Assembly (NCBI GenBank): GCA_021292165.1
Contig: CM037880.1
Location: 212,426,942 to 212,490,941, forward strand
Direction: 5' to 3'
Length of the DNA: 64,000 nt
From: Shinisaurus crocodilurus
Lineage: Eukaryota; Chordata; Lepidosauria; Squamata; Shinisauridae
The notes beneath the pieces were generated by a model. That model was not told where the DNA came from. It ran no database searches and worked only from the letters and a program-made list of their open reading frames with translations. Below, piece after piece: positions 9,150 through 19,869 of this stretch. Position numbers and translations under genes: made by a program. Numbering within the stretch: position 1 is the first letter of the stretch; each line of letters starts with the position of its first letter.

Positions 9150-9613
9150 TTTAGGGAGCGATCCCATGGCCCCTAGACATTGTCTGAGGGGTCCACAGGA
9201 TTTTTTGCATTCCGAGGTCAGAGACTGTGCCCTGACCTCAGACCTGGGGATTGGAGCTCTGACCTCTCTCCCCCGATCCCTCACAGCTGGTGTGGAAAGA
9301 ACTTCACCGGCTGCTCTCTGAGGTTGGCAAAGCAACCTCGGAGAGGGGTAGAAGCAGGTGGGGAGGGGCAGGGAGAGGGAGGAGGAGGAGGAGGAGGAGG
9401 AGGAGGAGGAGGAGGAGGAGGAGGAGGAGGAGGCGGCGGCGGCCAGGATATGAGGTATCCTGGGGCTTCTCCAACATCCTCCCCCCCCTCCAAGATGCCA
9501 CCACTAGTGAAAATGCAGAACGGGAGGGCGAAGATCACCTCCACCGCATTGGATGAGCGTGAGCCTCCAAGTTTGGGGGCTTATGGTCCTCTCCATAGGA
9601 CTGCGCCCTTAAT
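9150..9613 (+). repeat. Family R interspersed repeat with expanded (GGA)n
   Basis: Begins AGCGATCCCATGGCCCCTAGAC and ends CCATAGGACTGCGCCC, so the ends are inverted. Related copies lie at 20,548, 45,465 and, inverted, about 40,070. A GGA tract at about 9376-9431 expands inside it, which produces long artefactual open frames. The termini near TTAA hint at a TTAA-type DNA element (weak). Confidence 0.55.
9376..9431. repeat. (GGA)n microsatellite
   Basis: About 18 GGA units followed by GGC units. Confidence 0.95.
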
Positions 9614-9671
9614 AAACAAACACAGTTATTAGGTATGATGCGTTATGTCATGATATAACCATCATTTTCCA

Positions 9672-9854
9672 GGGGAGGGGCTCAGCGGTAGAGCAGCTGC
9701 TTTGGATGCAGAAGGTCCCAGGTTCGATCCCTGACATCTCCAGGTATGGCTAGGAAAACCTCCTGCCTGAAACCCTGGGGAGCTGCTGCCAAGTCAGTGT
9801 CAATAATACTGGACAAGATGGTCCAGTGGTCTGGGCTCAGTATAAGGCAGCTTC
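9672..9854 (+). mobile_element. tRNA-Ala-like SINE
   Basis: The head GGGGCTCAGCGGTAGAGCAG and B box GGTTCGATCCC resemble tRNA-Ala. The body reads CTCCTGCCTGAAACCCTGGG, and the 3' end reads AGTATAAGGCAGCTTCCT. Another copy is on the minus strand at 62,320-62,511. It is not a tRNA gene: the body continues as SINE. Confidence 0.75.
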
Positions 9855-9862
9855 CTCTAAGG

Positions 9863-9998
9863 CAGGGCTTTCCAGCCTTGGGTCCCCAGATGTTGCTGGC
9901 CTCCAGCTCCTAGCATATCCAGCCAGCATGGCTAATGGCAAGGGATCCTGGGAGCTGTAGTCCAGAAACATCTGGGGACCCGAGGCTGGAGAGCCCTT
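9863..9998. mobile_element. Family A palindromic hAT MITE, 136 bp
   Basis: Perfect duplication CTCTAAGG at 9855-9862 and 9999-10006. It lies at the very 3' end of the tRNA-Ala-like SINE. Ends CAGGGCTTTCCAGCC / GGCTGGAGAGCCCTT. Confidence 0.85.
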
Positions 9999-10006
9999 CT
10001 CTAAGG

Positions 10007-10457
10007 AGTATCCCGTATCAGCCCATACAGACACAGTTTGGAAAAGACACCTATTGCTATTAGTTAATACCTGTCTTGAGAGACCATTTTGGAGCAAAGC
10101 TTCATAGCTCCTTATGTGAGGAGCAAAGATAGAAACATAGCAAGCGACAAAAGCCGTAGACAATTTCACCCCCACCCACACATGCAAACCTCTTGTCACT
10201 TCTCGTGCACTCTGATTTCCTACGCCCATATTACGGTAACTGTGAGTGCCACTGGACGCTCCCTGACTTGACAACCAAGTGAAATATTTCCTAGTGCATC
10301 AGATGTAACTCTCACTCCCATCTGGGAGTTTATTTCTGTGGACTTCCTCGTACTTGCCTCTGCCAAGGAACAATTAAAACATGCACTGCAGTTGTCTCAC
10401 ATCCAGGTGGGGAGGGAAACCATACTGAAACTGAGCCCTTAAAGCCAGAGATTACCT
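10007..10457. other. Unassigned spacer
   Basis: No supported feature. Confidence 0.4.
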
Positions 10458-10505
10458 TATTTATTTATTTATTTATTATATTTATTAATCACCCATCTGG
10501 CCGGT
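10458..10505 (-). mobile_element. LINE 3' end fragment (L2-type)
   Basis: (ATTT)n followed by AATCACCCATCTGGCCGG, the same tail as at 4047 and 57,119. Confidence 0.6.
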
Positions 10506-10606
10506 TACCTTAGAAGAAAGACACTGATAGCCACACTTGCATCACAGCCAGCCAGGATAAAACGGACGTTCATCAAATAGCAGAATGAGTGGCATACTCA
10601 TTATGG

Positions 10607-10742
10607 CAGGGCTCTCCAACCTTGGGTCCCCAGATGTTGCTGGACTACAGCTCCCAGCATCTCTTGCCATTAGCCATGCTGGCTGGGTATGCTGGGAGCT
10701 GTAGGCCAGCAACATCTGGGGACCCAAGGTTGGAGAACCCTG
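10607..10742. mobile_element. Family A palindromic hAT MITE, 136 bp
   Basis: Duplication CATTATGG (10,599-10,606) and CGTTATGG (10,743-10,750), one mismatch. Ends CAGGGCTCTCCAACCTTGG / CCAAGGTTGGAGAACCCTG. Confidence 0.85.
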
Positions 10743-10930
10743 CGTTATGGTTTTGAAGAGTGCAAAGCCAATAAAGATAAGGCCGAGCTAAATATTCTCC
10801 CATTTCCATTTCTGAGCAGACATTAGATATTTCGGGGGGTGAGTAAAAGAGATTGCCCTGCCCCCATGCTTTGAGGATGTTTACATTTTTCAATGATGTT
10901 TGGTGTCATTAATTCCCTGTCCTTATAGAT

Positions 10931-11155
10931 CAGTGTTCTCCAACCTTGGGCCCCCAGATGTTTTTGGCCTACAACTCCCAGTATGCCCCCAGCCAGCATA
11001 GCTGGCTGGGGCATGCTGGGAGTTGTAGGTCAAAAGCATCTGGGGGCCCAAGGTTGGAGAACACTGATCTAGTGAATACATTCTTGTCCAGCCCCTTGTC
11101 CATGCTGGGAGTTGTAGGCCAAAAATATCTGGGGACCCACGGTTGGAGAACACTG
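10931..11155. mobile_element. Composite family A MITE: one full copy plus a right half
   Basis: Positions 10,931-11,066 form a full 136-bp palindrome, but the bases abutting it do not match. Positions 11,101-11,155 are a family A right half. Its right flank TTATAAAT (11,156-11,163) matches TTATAGAT (10,923-10,930) left of the first copy at 7 of 8 positions. The duplication therefore brackets the whole 225-bp composite. Confidence 0.7.
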
Positions 11156-11169
11156 TTATAAATCCTTTC

Positions 11170-12200
11170 CCCTGCTTGCATTACTCATGTGGGTGATCCG
11201 AGCCAATCAGGATCACAAATCATAAACATGATGACTTCACTGCGCTACATAGCCAATCAGAACTGGCTGCATGCTGATACCACTAAGGGCAAACCATTTT
11301 GGAGTGAGGGCATGGTTTCCCAAAGAGGTGAGCACTCCCAAGTCAATTACCAACAAATTGTCAGAAAGGGAAGTGCTTTGGGACATTCCTGTAAATATTC
11401 TTGAAAAAGAGCGAGTACTTTGGGCTGAGCCCCTGATCAAACAGGTTCCTATTAGTTATCAGTATTAATGCAGCACCTCATAATCGTGCATAGCTATTTG
11501 CAGACAAAAGACAAGTCCCTGTCCCAAGGACCTTACAGCAGAAAGTTTGAGCCTAGTCAATAGAAATAGCAGCTCATCTGGCAAAATGGTTTTTTTATTA
11601 TTAATTAACAGTATTGGTATGCCACCCAATATCAGACATTCCTTGGGCAGTTAACAATAATAATAATAATAAATATCTGCACATAGATGGCTAACATGTC
11701 AGGAAACATCTTGACCCCTACTCTTTTCTATATTCAAGAAGTTGTTGTTCTTGTCGCTTTTAATGGGGGAGCATTCCAACCTGCCATTTCGCACTTGGGC
11801 TCTGAAGCAGTGCATCCTGTGAACCACTTTACTGTGTGATCTGCGGCTTGTCCAGACCATGCTTGAAAGTGTGAAGAGACAACAGAGGGCATGGGAGAGG
11901 CAGCTGTAAGAAGCAGTTTCAGTTAACACACTTAGGGCGCAATCCTATCGATTGCGCCCTCGACGCGGCTCAGGTGCCCCGGAAGCCTCCTTGCACCTCC
12001 CGCTCTGCATCTCAGCTAGACGGCTGATTTCGGCCATCTAGCTGAGGCACTTCAGAGGAGGAGGGAAGGAGGCTGGAGCACCATCAGGATACCTTGTATA
12101 CTTTTCCCGTCCCCATTCCTTATTTCTGGTTATATTGGCAGAATGTGATTGATACAAAGTCTTCAAGAAATATTTTAGAATTAGGTATCAGCTCTGTACA
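11170..12200. other. Mostly unassigned; short repeat fragments
   Basis: Contains a LINE-tail-like scrap near 11,500-11,545, an (AAT)n tract near 11,655, and a family R end fragment at about 11,935-11,970 (GGGCGCAATCCTATCGATTG). No gene. Confidence 0.4.
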
Positions 12201-12243
12201 CATCAGCATGTGCAAGGGAGGGAGAGAGAGAGAGAGGACCTAA

Positions 12244-12335
12244 ACCAGCCTTCCCCAACCTGGTGTCCTTTAGATGTGTTGGACTACAACTCCCATAATT
12301 CCCAAACAGCATGGCCAAGATTGGAGCCTGATGGG
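12244..12335. mobile_element. Diverged family A-like hAT fragment
   Basis: CCAGCCTTCCCCAACCTGGT and GTTGGACTACAACTCCCAT resemble the left arm of the palindromic hAT group. The right arm is degraded. A (GA)n tract precedes it. Confidence 0.5.
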
Positions 12336-12645
12336 GTAATATTTTTTTGCAAGGTCAAGATCACGGAGAGACCCCTTATTCCTTCATTCCCATCTGCCGT
12401 TCCGCTCTGTCCTCTTTGTTCCAAATCCCTAATCTGTTCCTTCGTCTCTACATAATATATATTAACTACTCCTAATCTTTGGCTTCTGCTGCCTTTTGTT
12501 CCAGCAGAAGAACTCTGCTTGGGCATGTGAGCTGAGATTTGCGTGTGTGTGTGCATATCCACTTCAGGTTTCAGTCTAATCAGGAATAATTAGAGTAGTG
12601 CCCTATTTTCTCTGTGTGTGTGTGTGTGTCTCTATCTCACCAACA

Positions 12646-12717
12646 ATAATCCAGTTTCCTTATTGGACGTATAATCCCTTTTTGCCTGGTACATTATCCA
12701 CTCGGAAACTGGATTAT
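12646..12717. repeat. Perfect 14-bp inverted repeat pair
   Basis: ATAATCCAGTTTCC at 12,646-12,659 is the exact reverse complement of 12,704-12,717. It is possibly a small Tc1/mariner-type fold-back remnant. Confidence 0.5.
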
Positions 12718-12849
12718 CTCCGTATTGAATGTCGCTGTTCTCACCAATTGCCTGTCCAATAAAGTCATTGTTAACGCTGTTATTAGAAGAGTAAAAGAAA
12801 GCCTTTGGTAATGCTGCTATTCTTATAATATTTGGGGATTTTTTAGTTT

Positions 12850-13605
12850 AGAAAAGGGGTGAGTAAGGGGGGAACATGATAGAGGTGAATCAAATTATGT
12901 GTTGTGTCAAGGAAGTGGACAGGGAGATGTTTTCTCTCTCTCTCTCTCATATTACTAGAACCTGGGATCATCTAGTGAAGCTGAATGTGGTGGGAAATTC
13001 AGAACAGAAAAAAGGAAGCACTTCTTCACACAGCATAGAATTTAACTATGGAATTTGCTACTGCAAGATGTAGCGATGGCCGCCAACATGATTGGCCTCA
13101 AAAGAGAATTAGGCAAATTCATGGAGGACAAGGTTATCAATGGCTACTAGCCATGAAGATAATACAGTAATACCTTGGATTGCAAGTAACTTGGTTAGAG
13201 AGCGTTTTGCAAGACAAGCAAATTTTTAAATATTTATTTATTTATTTATTACTTGATATACAAGCGACGTCTTGCAATACAAGTACTGTAGTACGGCTTG
13301 AATTAAAAATCGCTGTACAAATTTTTTTGGGGGGATTTCGTTTTGATATAAGAGTGTTTTGGATTACAAGCACGTTTCCGGAACGAATTATGCTCTCAAT
13401 CCAAGGCATGACTGTACTATATATTATCTCCAGCATTAGAGGCATATTACCAGTTGTTGGGGAATGGAAACAGGAGGGTATTATTGGACTCATGCCCTGC
13501 CGTGAGTTTCCAGTATGCATCTGATTGGTCACTGTAAGAATAGAACGCTAGACTAGATAGGCTTTTAGTCTCATCCAGTATGGCTCTTCTTACATTCTTA
13601 TGTTC
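12850..13605 (+). repeat. Family H interspersed repeat, split by a Tigger-like MITE
   Basis: 12,850-13,160 (CACTTCTTCACACAGCATAG, CAAATTCATGGAGGACAAGG) and 13,417-13,605 (CCAGTTGTTGGGGAA, CATCCAGTATGGCTCTTCTT) are consecutive parts of one repeat. The same order is continuous at 17,815-18,110, and other copies are at 46,660 and 48,510. It has no coding capacity. Class is not assigned; it is likely a LINE-derived 3' region. Confidence 0.6.
13165..13414. mobile_element. Tigger/Tc1-mariner-type MITE, 250 bp
   Basis: Flanked by TA (13,163-13,164 and 13,415-13,416). The ends CAGTAATACCTTGGATTGCA and its partner CAATCCAAGGCATGACTG are inverted, and the arms are imperfectly palindromic throughout. 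Sibling copies are at 24,437-24,686 (also 250 bp) and 38,774-39,020. Confidence 0.8.
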
Positions 13606-13689
13606 ACCAGTCATCTGGTTTGTCACATTCTGGGTGAAGCCAAACATACCAAGCCCCAGAAAGCATCAGGCTCAGTTTAGGAGGGCAGG

Positions 13690-13835
13690 GGGAAGCAAAT
13701 AAGAGGGGACTTTATAAAGGTTAATAAAATTATGCATGCTATGGAGAAAGTACATAGAGAGATGTTTTTCTCCCTTCCTTATAATCATAGAACTGAGAAT
13801 CATCCAATTGTCTGGTAATGCACAATTGCTTAACA
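13690..13835 (+). repeat. Family H fragment
   Basis: Shares TTATGCATGCTATGGAGAAAG and the ATCATAGAACTGAGAATCATCC region with the family H copy at 48,510. Confidence 0.45.
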
Positions 13836-14800
13836 CTGGAGGGGGAAACCAGAAGGGTAGTTCACTCAGTTGCATAGCTGTGTTAGTCACCTGTGCCACA
13901 TCAATAGCCTGAAAATGGAGGAAAGAAAAGGAAGAGGAAAAAGAACATCTTCCTTCAAGTCGAGAAAAGCTTCTCTGCTTGGTATCCTGGAGGAGATTCT
14001 TGCTTACCATAGGTGAGCAGGTGAGTTTCTTTTTACAAGTTGGCAGTTCTCATCATGTGAACAAATCTTGAGCAATTTTATTTTGCTCTGAGAAACGTTT
14101 TCCCCAGTAGGAATTTTGCATGGTACAAGAGCTGCAACTTTAACTACTGGAGCTGATCCAAGAAAATTAGGACTGCTAACTAATTGGTTTTGCTGCTTAA
14201 TCAGCGGGGGGGGGGGGGGGGGCAATTTTAATCAGTGAGTGCAAATTTTAATTGGTGCGGCTACTTGTTAAAAGCACACTTGATCATTTTTTTAAAAGGT
14301 AGTTTGGTTCTGGTATGTTGTGGCAATCGGGAGTGAAAAAGAACATGTTACAGAAGGCTTTTTCAAACACTGAATGGTAGCTTTCATTTATGTGCAGGGT
14401 GAGGGTGGTGTACTATGCACACATAGCCACCAGTGGCAGTCTTATGGCTCTCCTTTTGATCCCCTCACCCCAAGCTCTCACAAGGAAAGAAGGCAGTGGG
14501 CTCCTACTCATGTGTGTACGAGGTCACATGATGACAAACTGGTTAGAAAGTAGTGATGCTGGCAAAACTCAAAATTGGTAGCTTGTAAATCAAATCTGCT
14601 ATGTTCGTAATGCTCATATGAGTACCAACTTTGGAGGTTATCCAACGAACTTTGTTATTCAAGAGATTGATTATGAGCACCTGCATAGTCTGCCTAGCTT
14701 TTTTCTCAGTCCTTTCAGTCAGGCACCTCTTCCTGGAATGCCCATGTGGCACGCCCTCACATGGTCACATCGGCATTCTAGGAAGGCTCTCTTCATCATC
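13836..14800. other. Unassigned; homopolymer G run at ~14,206-14,222
   Basis: Apart from the G run, nothing is supported here. Confidence 0.4.
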
Positions 14801-14814
14801 ATCACTGCCACCAT

Positions 14815-15205
14815 CATCTTCAGTTTATTTGTATGCCACTTTTCCATGGTAAAACCATGCTCAAAGTGCCTTACAACAATACAAAAATATTTACACAATA
14901 GAATACAGGCAGTCCCCGGGTTACGAACGTCCCGACTTATGGACAACTCATACTTAAGAACGGACCGCCATATATGTAAAAATCTGAGCTAAATACAATG
15001 GTTCGTACTTACAAACGCACTATACTTTGTGACACTTTGAAAGCATTGCGCGACTTCTGTTCCGACTTACGTACACATTCGACTTAAAGACAGACTTACG
15101 AATGGATCTCATTTTTAGTAACCCGGGGACTGCCTGTATAACATTTCCAAATAAGTAACAGCAGTTACAAATCATAACAAGTTTTAAATATTCATGCACA
15201 TTAAA
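14815..15205 (-). mobile_element. LINE 3' UTR-like segment split by a MITE
   Basis: TTTGTATGCCACTTTTCCATGG and CAAAGTGCCTTACAACAATAC are typical LINE/SINE tail sequence read in reverse. It continues after 15,139, and the MITE at 14,906-15,136 interrupts it. Confidence 0.5.
14906..15136. mobile_element. Tigger-type MITE with perfect 19-bp TIRs, 231 bp
   Basis: The ends are CAGGCAGTCCCCGGGTTAC and its exact reverse complement, flanked by TA on both sides (14,904-14,905 and 15,137-15,138). It is non-coding and distinct from the 250-bp family. Confidence 0.85.
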
Positions 15206-15487
15206 AAAAAAAACCTCACATTAATAAATATACACTAGGATTGAACAATCCAATAATAATTATACTCAGGTCAAACAAAGAAGAAATAAACCAATCCAAG
15301 CAGCAAAAATAACTGCAGGGGCAGCAACTTTTGTAGCTGAAGTCAGTCAGGGCTCTCCCCTCCCAGGCCAGGTGGAATGATCCAGAGAAGCAGGGACCAG
15401 GTCTTGCAAGACTCACATCTAGATGGTCTCTCTTTACAGACAGTATTTCAGCTGGCAGGCACTTCCTGGGATTCCCATGTGACTACC

Positions 15488-16175
15488 TGTGAAGGATTGA
15501 GGCCTATACAGGCTGAAGTTAGGTTGAAGCTGTAGGCCCAAACATCTCCTGATGGGAGGGGGGCATTTGTGAGTTTCATTTTCCCCTCATGGAGTTAAAG
15601 TTTCCTTTTTCCGCAAATGGAGTTAAAGTCACCTTTTCCCCTTAACAGAGTTTTGTTTCCCCAGTTTGAGGTCACAGGTTTGTAGCCTGTGGGAGAAGCT
15701 GCAAGGGTGTGGAGGAGAGAAGCTGCAGAGAGAGGAGAGGAACTGCAGGCACCGACACAGAGAAGCAGAGACTGAATATCACTGAACACTGCAGAACAGC
15801 CAGGGCTAGGCTGGTAAAGGAATCTCTTAACTGAGGCATACAGGTGAAAGAGTAGCTGGGTTATAGAGAACTGCATTATTGTTTCTTTATTTCTATTATA
15901 CCTGCTTTTTGAAAGTATACAGCTCTATTTGTGTAATTACCTTAAGTTATTGTGAATCTACTATACCAAAATTTACTAAAGTAAACAGTTACCTATTGTT
16001 AACATCAAGTTGTTTGGAGTGTCTTTTGCACCACGCCTAAAGCCTAATCCCACGTTACTGGGAAGAGAAGGTAAAAGGCAGAGAATTGGCATCCTGATAC
16101 AGGAGGGGCTCTTAAAGAGGCAAAATATCTTTAAGGAGCTGATCAAGGTGTCCTGGTACAGGTGGAACCGTAGCA
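15488..16175. mobile_element. Probable solo LTR, 688 bp
   Basis: Starts TGTGAAGG, ends GTAGCA (TG...CA), and is flanked by the 5-bp duplication CTACC at 15,483-15,487 and 16,176-16,180. There is no ORF. I saw no canonical AATAAA. The call rests on termini plus duplication, and the flanking match was found by searching, so chance is possible. Confidence 0.5.
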
Positions 16176-16180
16176 CTACC

Positions 16181-17355
16181 GCATGTGATGCACCCTGGCA
16201 TGAATACAGGACCATTCCAGGAACTGCCTACCAGGCTGAACACTAAGACAGCAGCACTGCTGCAAGCACAAAAAGACTTTTCTGGCCACTCTGCTATGCC
16301 ATCATCTCTCCATCTACCGATCACCAATGGCAAGTGGACATCACGTAGGCAGGCCACATGAAACCAACCAATCAGAAAGGGGTACATAAGGTGGCAATGC
16401 ATGACATCACAATGCATTGTGAAATTCCAAACTACAGCTCCCAAGATGCAGTTTGATATTGCCCATGCGTAAAAACTCGTATACACAGAATGAGATCTCG
16501 AATCAAAGAAGACCTCTCGTCCCAGATTACATGGATGAATTTGTTACTTTCCGGGGAAATAACAAACGTACTTCACCCATCACTATTCAAAAGCAGGTCG
16601 TTAATTAGCTAAAATGCTTGAATGGATTTCTCCTTAAATAAAATATATATTTTTCATTCCATGGGAATAACACCAGTTTCAATGAATATTTCAGAAAAGA
16701 GAATGATCGGTTCTTTTTGCAATCACACACGTCTTTCATCATACCTGATGTTGGTTCCTCATTTCAAACATTCAAATATTATTAGTCCCTTAACAAAAAA
16801 AAAACAACCTAAAGTTATTTCTTCTGCCATACTTGTATATTCAAATGCTTATCTGAATTTTCTTCCAGTCTGGGCATATTCTGTATAAAGAACTGAGATT
16901 TCGGTCTTGCTCTTTTCCAGCCTGAATGTGGGTGATTTTCCCTTCTTTTGCTTTGCTAGACTTTTTAGCCTTGCAGGTACAATTGGGCCCTGATAAAATA
17001 AATGAACCCTTTTTTCCCCCTTTAGGTTGGCTAAAATGTGCTCTACAAGGACGAGAAAAGCAAAAGACCGTGGGCAGAAAGATAAGACGCTTTCACATCT
17101 CCACTCTTATTACTGTTGTCTGGTAGAGTGGAAAGAAATCTTCACCTGCACCTATTCGGATATGACATATCTCAGCTTGAACAATTATTTTCAAATTGGG
17201 CTTCTGTGATTATGCAATACGCCGATTATTCTGGAGTGGGCATGAGATTTATTCCATGCTACAGCTACAGCATCTTCTTTCCTTTTTTTCTTCCCTTTCT
17301 TCTCACAGATATCTGTAGTAATTACAGAATTACTGTAATGTCGGCATAAGGGCTG
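16181..17355. other. Unassigned AT-rich spacer
   Basis: No supported gene or repeat. Confidence 0.4.
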
Positions 17356-17359
17356 CTTA

Positions 17360-17640
17360 TTTGTTAGGCCGCCATATGCATACCCAACATGTGAAGGGGG
17401 ACCTGGCCTGCCTTCTGATCAGGGCCAGCATCAAGGGTCGGCATGGTCGGGCACTTGCCAAGGGCCCACACTCCCGCGGTGGTGAAGAGGATAATGGTGT
17501 CGTGGAGCCAGCCGGGGCTCACAGGGACGCAGCACCAGCACTTTTTAATAGCAGGGATGCTGGCACCATCTGCCACCCCTCTCTGACTTTCCTTTTCCCT
17601 CTGAACTTCGCTGCCATTCTCACAGTAGCAGGGGGGGGGC
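17360..17640 (+). repeat. Family J interspersed repeat
   Basis: Shares AAGGGTCGGCATGGTC and a following GGGCCCACA block with 28,140-28,470. No coding signal. Confidence 0.5.
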
Positions 17641-17814
17641 GGGAAATGGATTTTCCAAGCAACACAATATATTGTTGTGAGTTATCCCTGTTGTAATGCA
17701 AAATAGTTTGGTGTGGCTTGGTCGTGAATGGGCATTTAAGACCCATTCGCTTTACAAAAGCCCACCGACAAGAGCCACTGCTCTTTACCATTGCAACCTG
17801 CTTGTTCCTCTCTC

Positions 17815-18110
17815 TTCCACAAGATGTAGTGATGATGGCCACCAGTTTGGACAGCTTTAAAAGGGGCTTGGACAGGTTCATGGAGGAGAAGGCTGTCAAT
17901 GGCTCTTAGTTCTGATTGGCTATATGCTTCCTCCAGTATCAGAGGCAGTATGCATAGGTACACCAGTTGCTGGGGAACATGGGCGGGAGGGTGCTGTTGC
18001 ACTCATGCCCTGCTTGTGGGATCCCATGGGCCGCTATTTGAACAGAATGCTGGACTAGATGGACCCTTTGGCCTGATCCAGCAGGGCTCTTCTTATGTTC
18101 TTATGTTCTA
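17815..18110 (+). repeat. Family H interspersed repeat, continuous copy
   Basis: Runs uninterrupted from AAGATGTAGTGATGATGGCC through TTCATGGAGGAGAAGGCTGT and ACTCATGCCCTGCTTGTGGG to GATCCAGCAGGGCTCTTCTT. This is the reference order for the split copy at 12,850-13,605. Confidence 0.65.
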
Positions 18111-18233
18111 ATTTTCACCTGCCCCTCACTCTGGCCCAGACAACTGTGGTGATAAGAGGGAGGAGCAGGAGATGCCACTGGCCCACTGCCTGCTTGCTCA
18201 CTGGCTCTCTGCCTAGCCAGCAAGCGGATGATC

Positions 18234-18875
18234 TAGAGGCAGTGTTGGTGGGTAGCCCACTAGGGCTGGAGACCCGAATCTTTCATTTGGAGCCCTGAAT
18301 CTCTGGGAGTCCATCTGTCCCACCACCCTGCTGTCCATGGGCACTGCTGAAATAAAGGTCCAGGGGCCCTGAGGATCTCTGCTGCATCTGATCCCGCTGG
18401 ATCAGCTGGCTTTTTGCTCACATGTGCTTCATGTCTTGCCACTGCCCCCCCGCCCCGATTATTTCTGCCTGAGGTTTTTTTCTGAAATCAAATGCCCTCC
18501 TCTGTCCATGCATCCCTTTTTACAAGTAGAAGAAAAGGTCCTTAGAAGACAAGATCCTCCTTAGAAGACAAGGTCCTTTAAAGACACACAGAGAGAGAGA
18601 GAGACTTCAGAGCACAGGTAAATTAGCATATGCAAATTTATCAATTTTTATGGAATTTTATGGATTTTTATTCTGTTTTTATGTTTCATTGTATCGGTTG
18701 GTTTTGGTTGTGTGTTATTGTATAATTGTTTTGTTTGATTGTGATTTTGTATGCCGCCTAAGGCATTTATGTATAGGTGGGATATAAACTGAATAAATAA
18801 ATTTGTGTAAAAAAAAAAAAAAAATTGCCCTGTGGGCCTGAGGCCCAGATCTTTTTAGTACCTAGTGCCACCCCT
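18234..18875 (+). mobile_element. Family C hAT element with internal LINE-tail insertion
   Basis: Homologous to 42,694-43,152 and 54,427-54,899 (AGCCCACTAGGGCTGGAG, CCACCACCCTGCTGTCCATG, TTAGCATATGCAA, CTTTTTAGTACCTAGTGCCA). Positions 18,640-18,820 are a LINE 3' end with poly(A) inserted into it. The ends are degraded and no duplication was found. Confidence 0.65.
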
Positions 18876-18894
18876 AAGACGATAGCAATGAAGA

Positions 18895-18921
18895 GGAGGA
18901 GGAGGAGGAGGAGGAGGAGGA
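18895..18921. repeat. (AGG)n microsatellite
   Basis: About nine AGG repeats. Confidence 0.9.
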
Positions 18922-19080
18922 CCTGCTGTGGCAGCAGTATCTGGTGACCATGGTGGTGAAAATGTGGACTCATTAAGGGAGGGGGCCCATTAAGGGAGTC
19001 TTGCCCAAGGACCTGTAAACATCTGGAGCTGACACTGCTTCTGACATATGTGCATTCAGTGGAAATCAGGGTTTGGGCAA

Positions 19081-19109
19081 GATATATATATATATATATA
19101 TATATATAA
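19081..19109. repeat. (TA)n microsatellite
   Basis: Uninterrupted TA dinucleotides. Confidence 0.9.
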
Positions 19110-19407
19110 TAACTGAATCCTAATCATAATCATAATTTGCTTTGAACTCTTTAGAAGAAGATCTATCTGGGCATAACTAACATTAACTAAATACCCCATA
19201 GAGCTTATTAAGCAACTTGAAAACCTGAATTTGAATCCTGATTAAACGGGATTCATGATACTCACAGTTAAAATTGTTGCCAGCGTGCCCCACCTTAACC
19301 ACAGTTACAGAAGGGAGAACTGGAATGTGTCCCCGGATGGGTAATGTTGGTGCAGGACTATATTTTCCTATGTAGTCCAGTGTTTCTGACATTACCAAAA
19401 TCAGGTG

Positions 19408-19735
19408 CAGAACCTCAGGCCTGCGGGCCAAATGCAGCCCTCCTGCGGTTGCCCCAGAGTGCCACAACCCCTTCCCCTGCCCACACCCCTTTTCCCTAAC
19501 CACCAATCGTTTGGTTGTTTCCTGGCTTTGCATTGGTTTCCCGCATTCTAAAAAGTTGCAATGCTTCTCTTAAGGCTTAATCACTGGCAGTAAGAGCTTT
19601 CAGCTGGTGTGCTGGTATTTTTGGTATTTGGCCCACTTCGCCTCCAGCCCCACTCACTGTTGGCATGTGGCCCCTGAGAGCTTCTCCAAACTTGAATTTG
19701 GCCCTCAGGCTGGCTGGAAGAGGTCTAACTCTCCT
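19408..19735 (+). repeat. Family K interspersed repeat
   Basis: Landmarks: GCGGGCCAAATGCAGCCC, GGTTGTTTCCTGGCTTTG, CTGGCAGTAAGAGCTTTCAG, AACTTGAATTTGGCCCTCAG. It is the intact reference for the copy split by the LTR retrotransposon at 28,500-35,130. Class uncertain. Confidence 0.6.
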
Positions 19736-19744
19736 GACCTAAAT

Positions 19745-19869
19745 GCAGTGGAGGCTGATGACTGCAATGTCAATATTTTGGAGATATGGTTCAGCCCCAT
19801 GGATAGCTCCTTAAAAGTTTGGAGTGAATAATATGCAGCCCTGCTGTCATTCAAGACACCAGCCTCCAC
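19745..19869. mobile_element. Family D fold-back MITE (short copy)
   Basis: CAGTGGAGGCTGATG at the left pairs with CACCAGCCTCCAC at the right. Contains the CATGGATAGCTCCTTAAAAG core. Confidence 0.65.

Noticed and set aside
9180..9632. Long Gly-rich, Arg-rich and Pro-rich open frames on both strands
   Set aside because: They are translations of the (GGA)n/(GGC)n tract inside a family R repeat. All frames stay open because of composition.
9672..9745. tRNA-Ala gene
   Set aside because: The tRNA-like head continues into a SINE body and has mismatches in the stems; a second copy with the same body is at 62,320.
13242..13532. 96-codon frame recurring near 38,598-38,940
   Set aside because: It is shared because both loci carry the same 250-bp Tigger-like MITE, which is non-coding.
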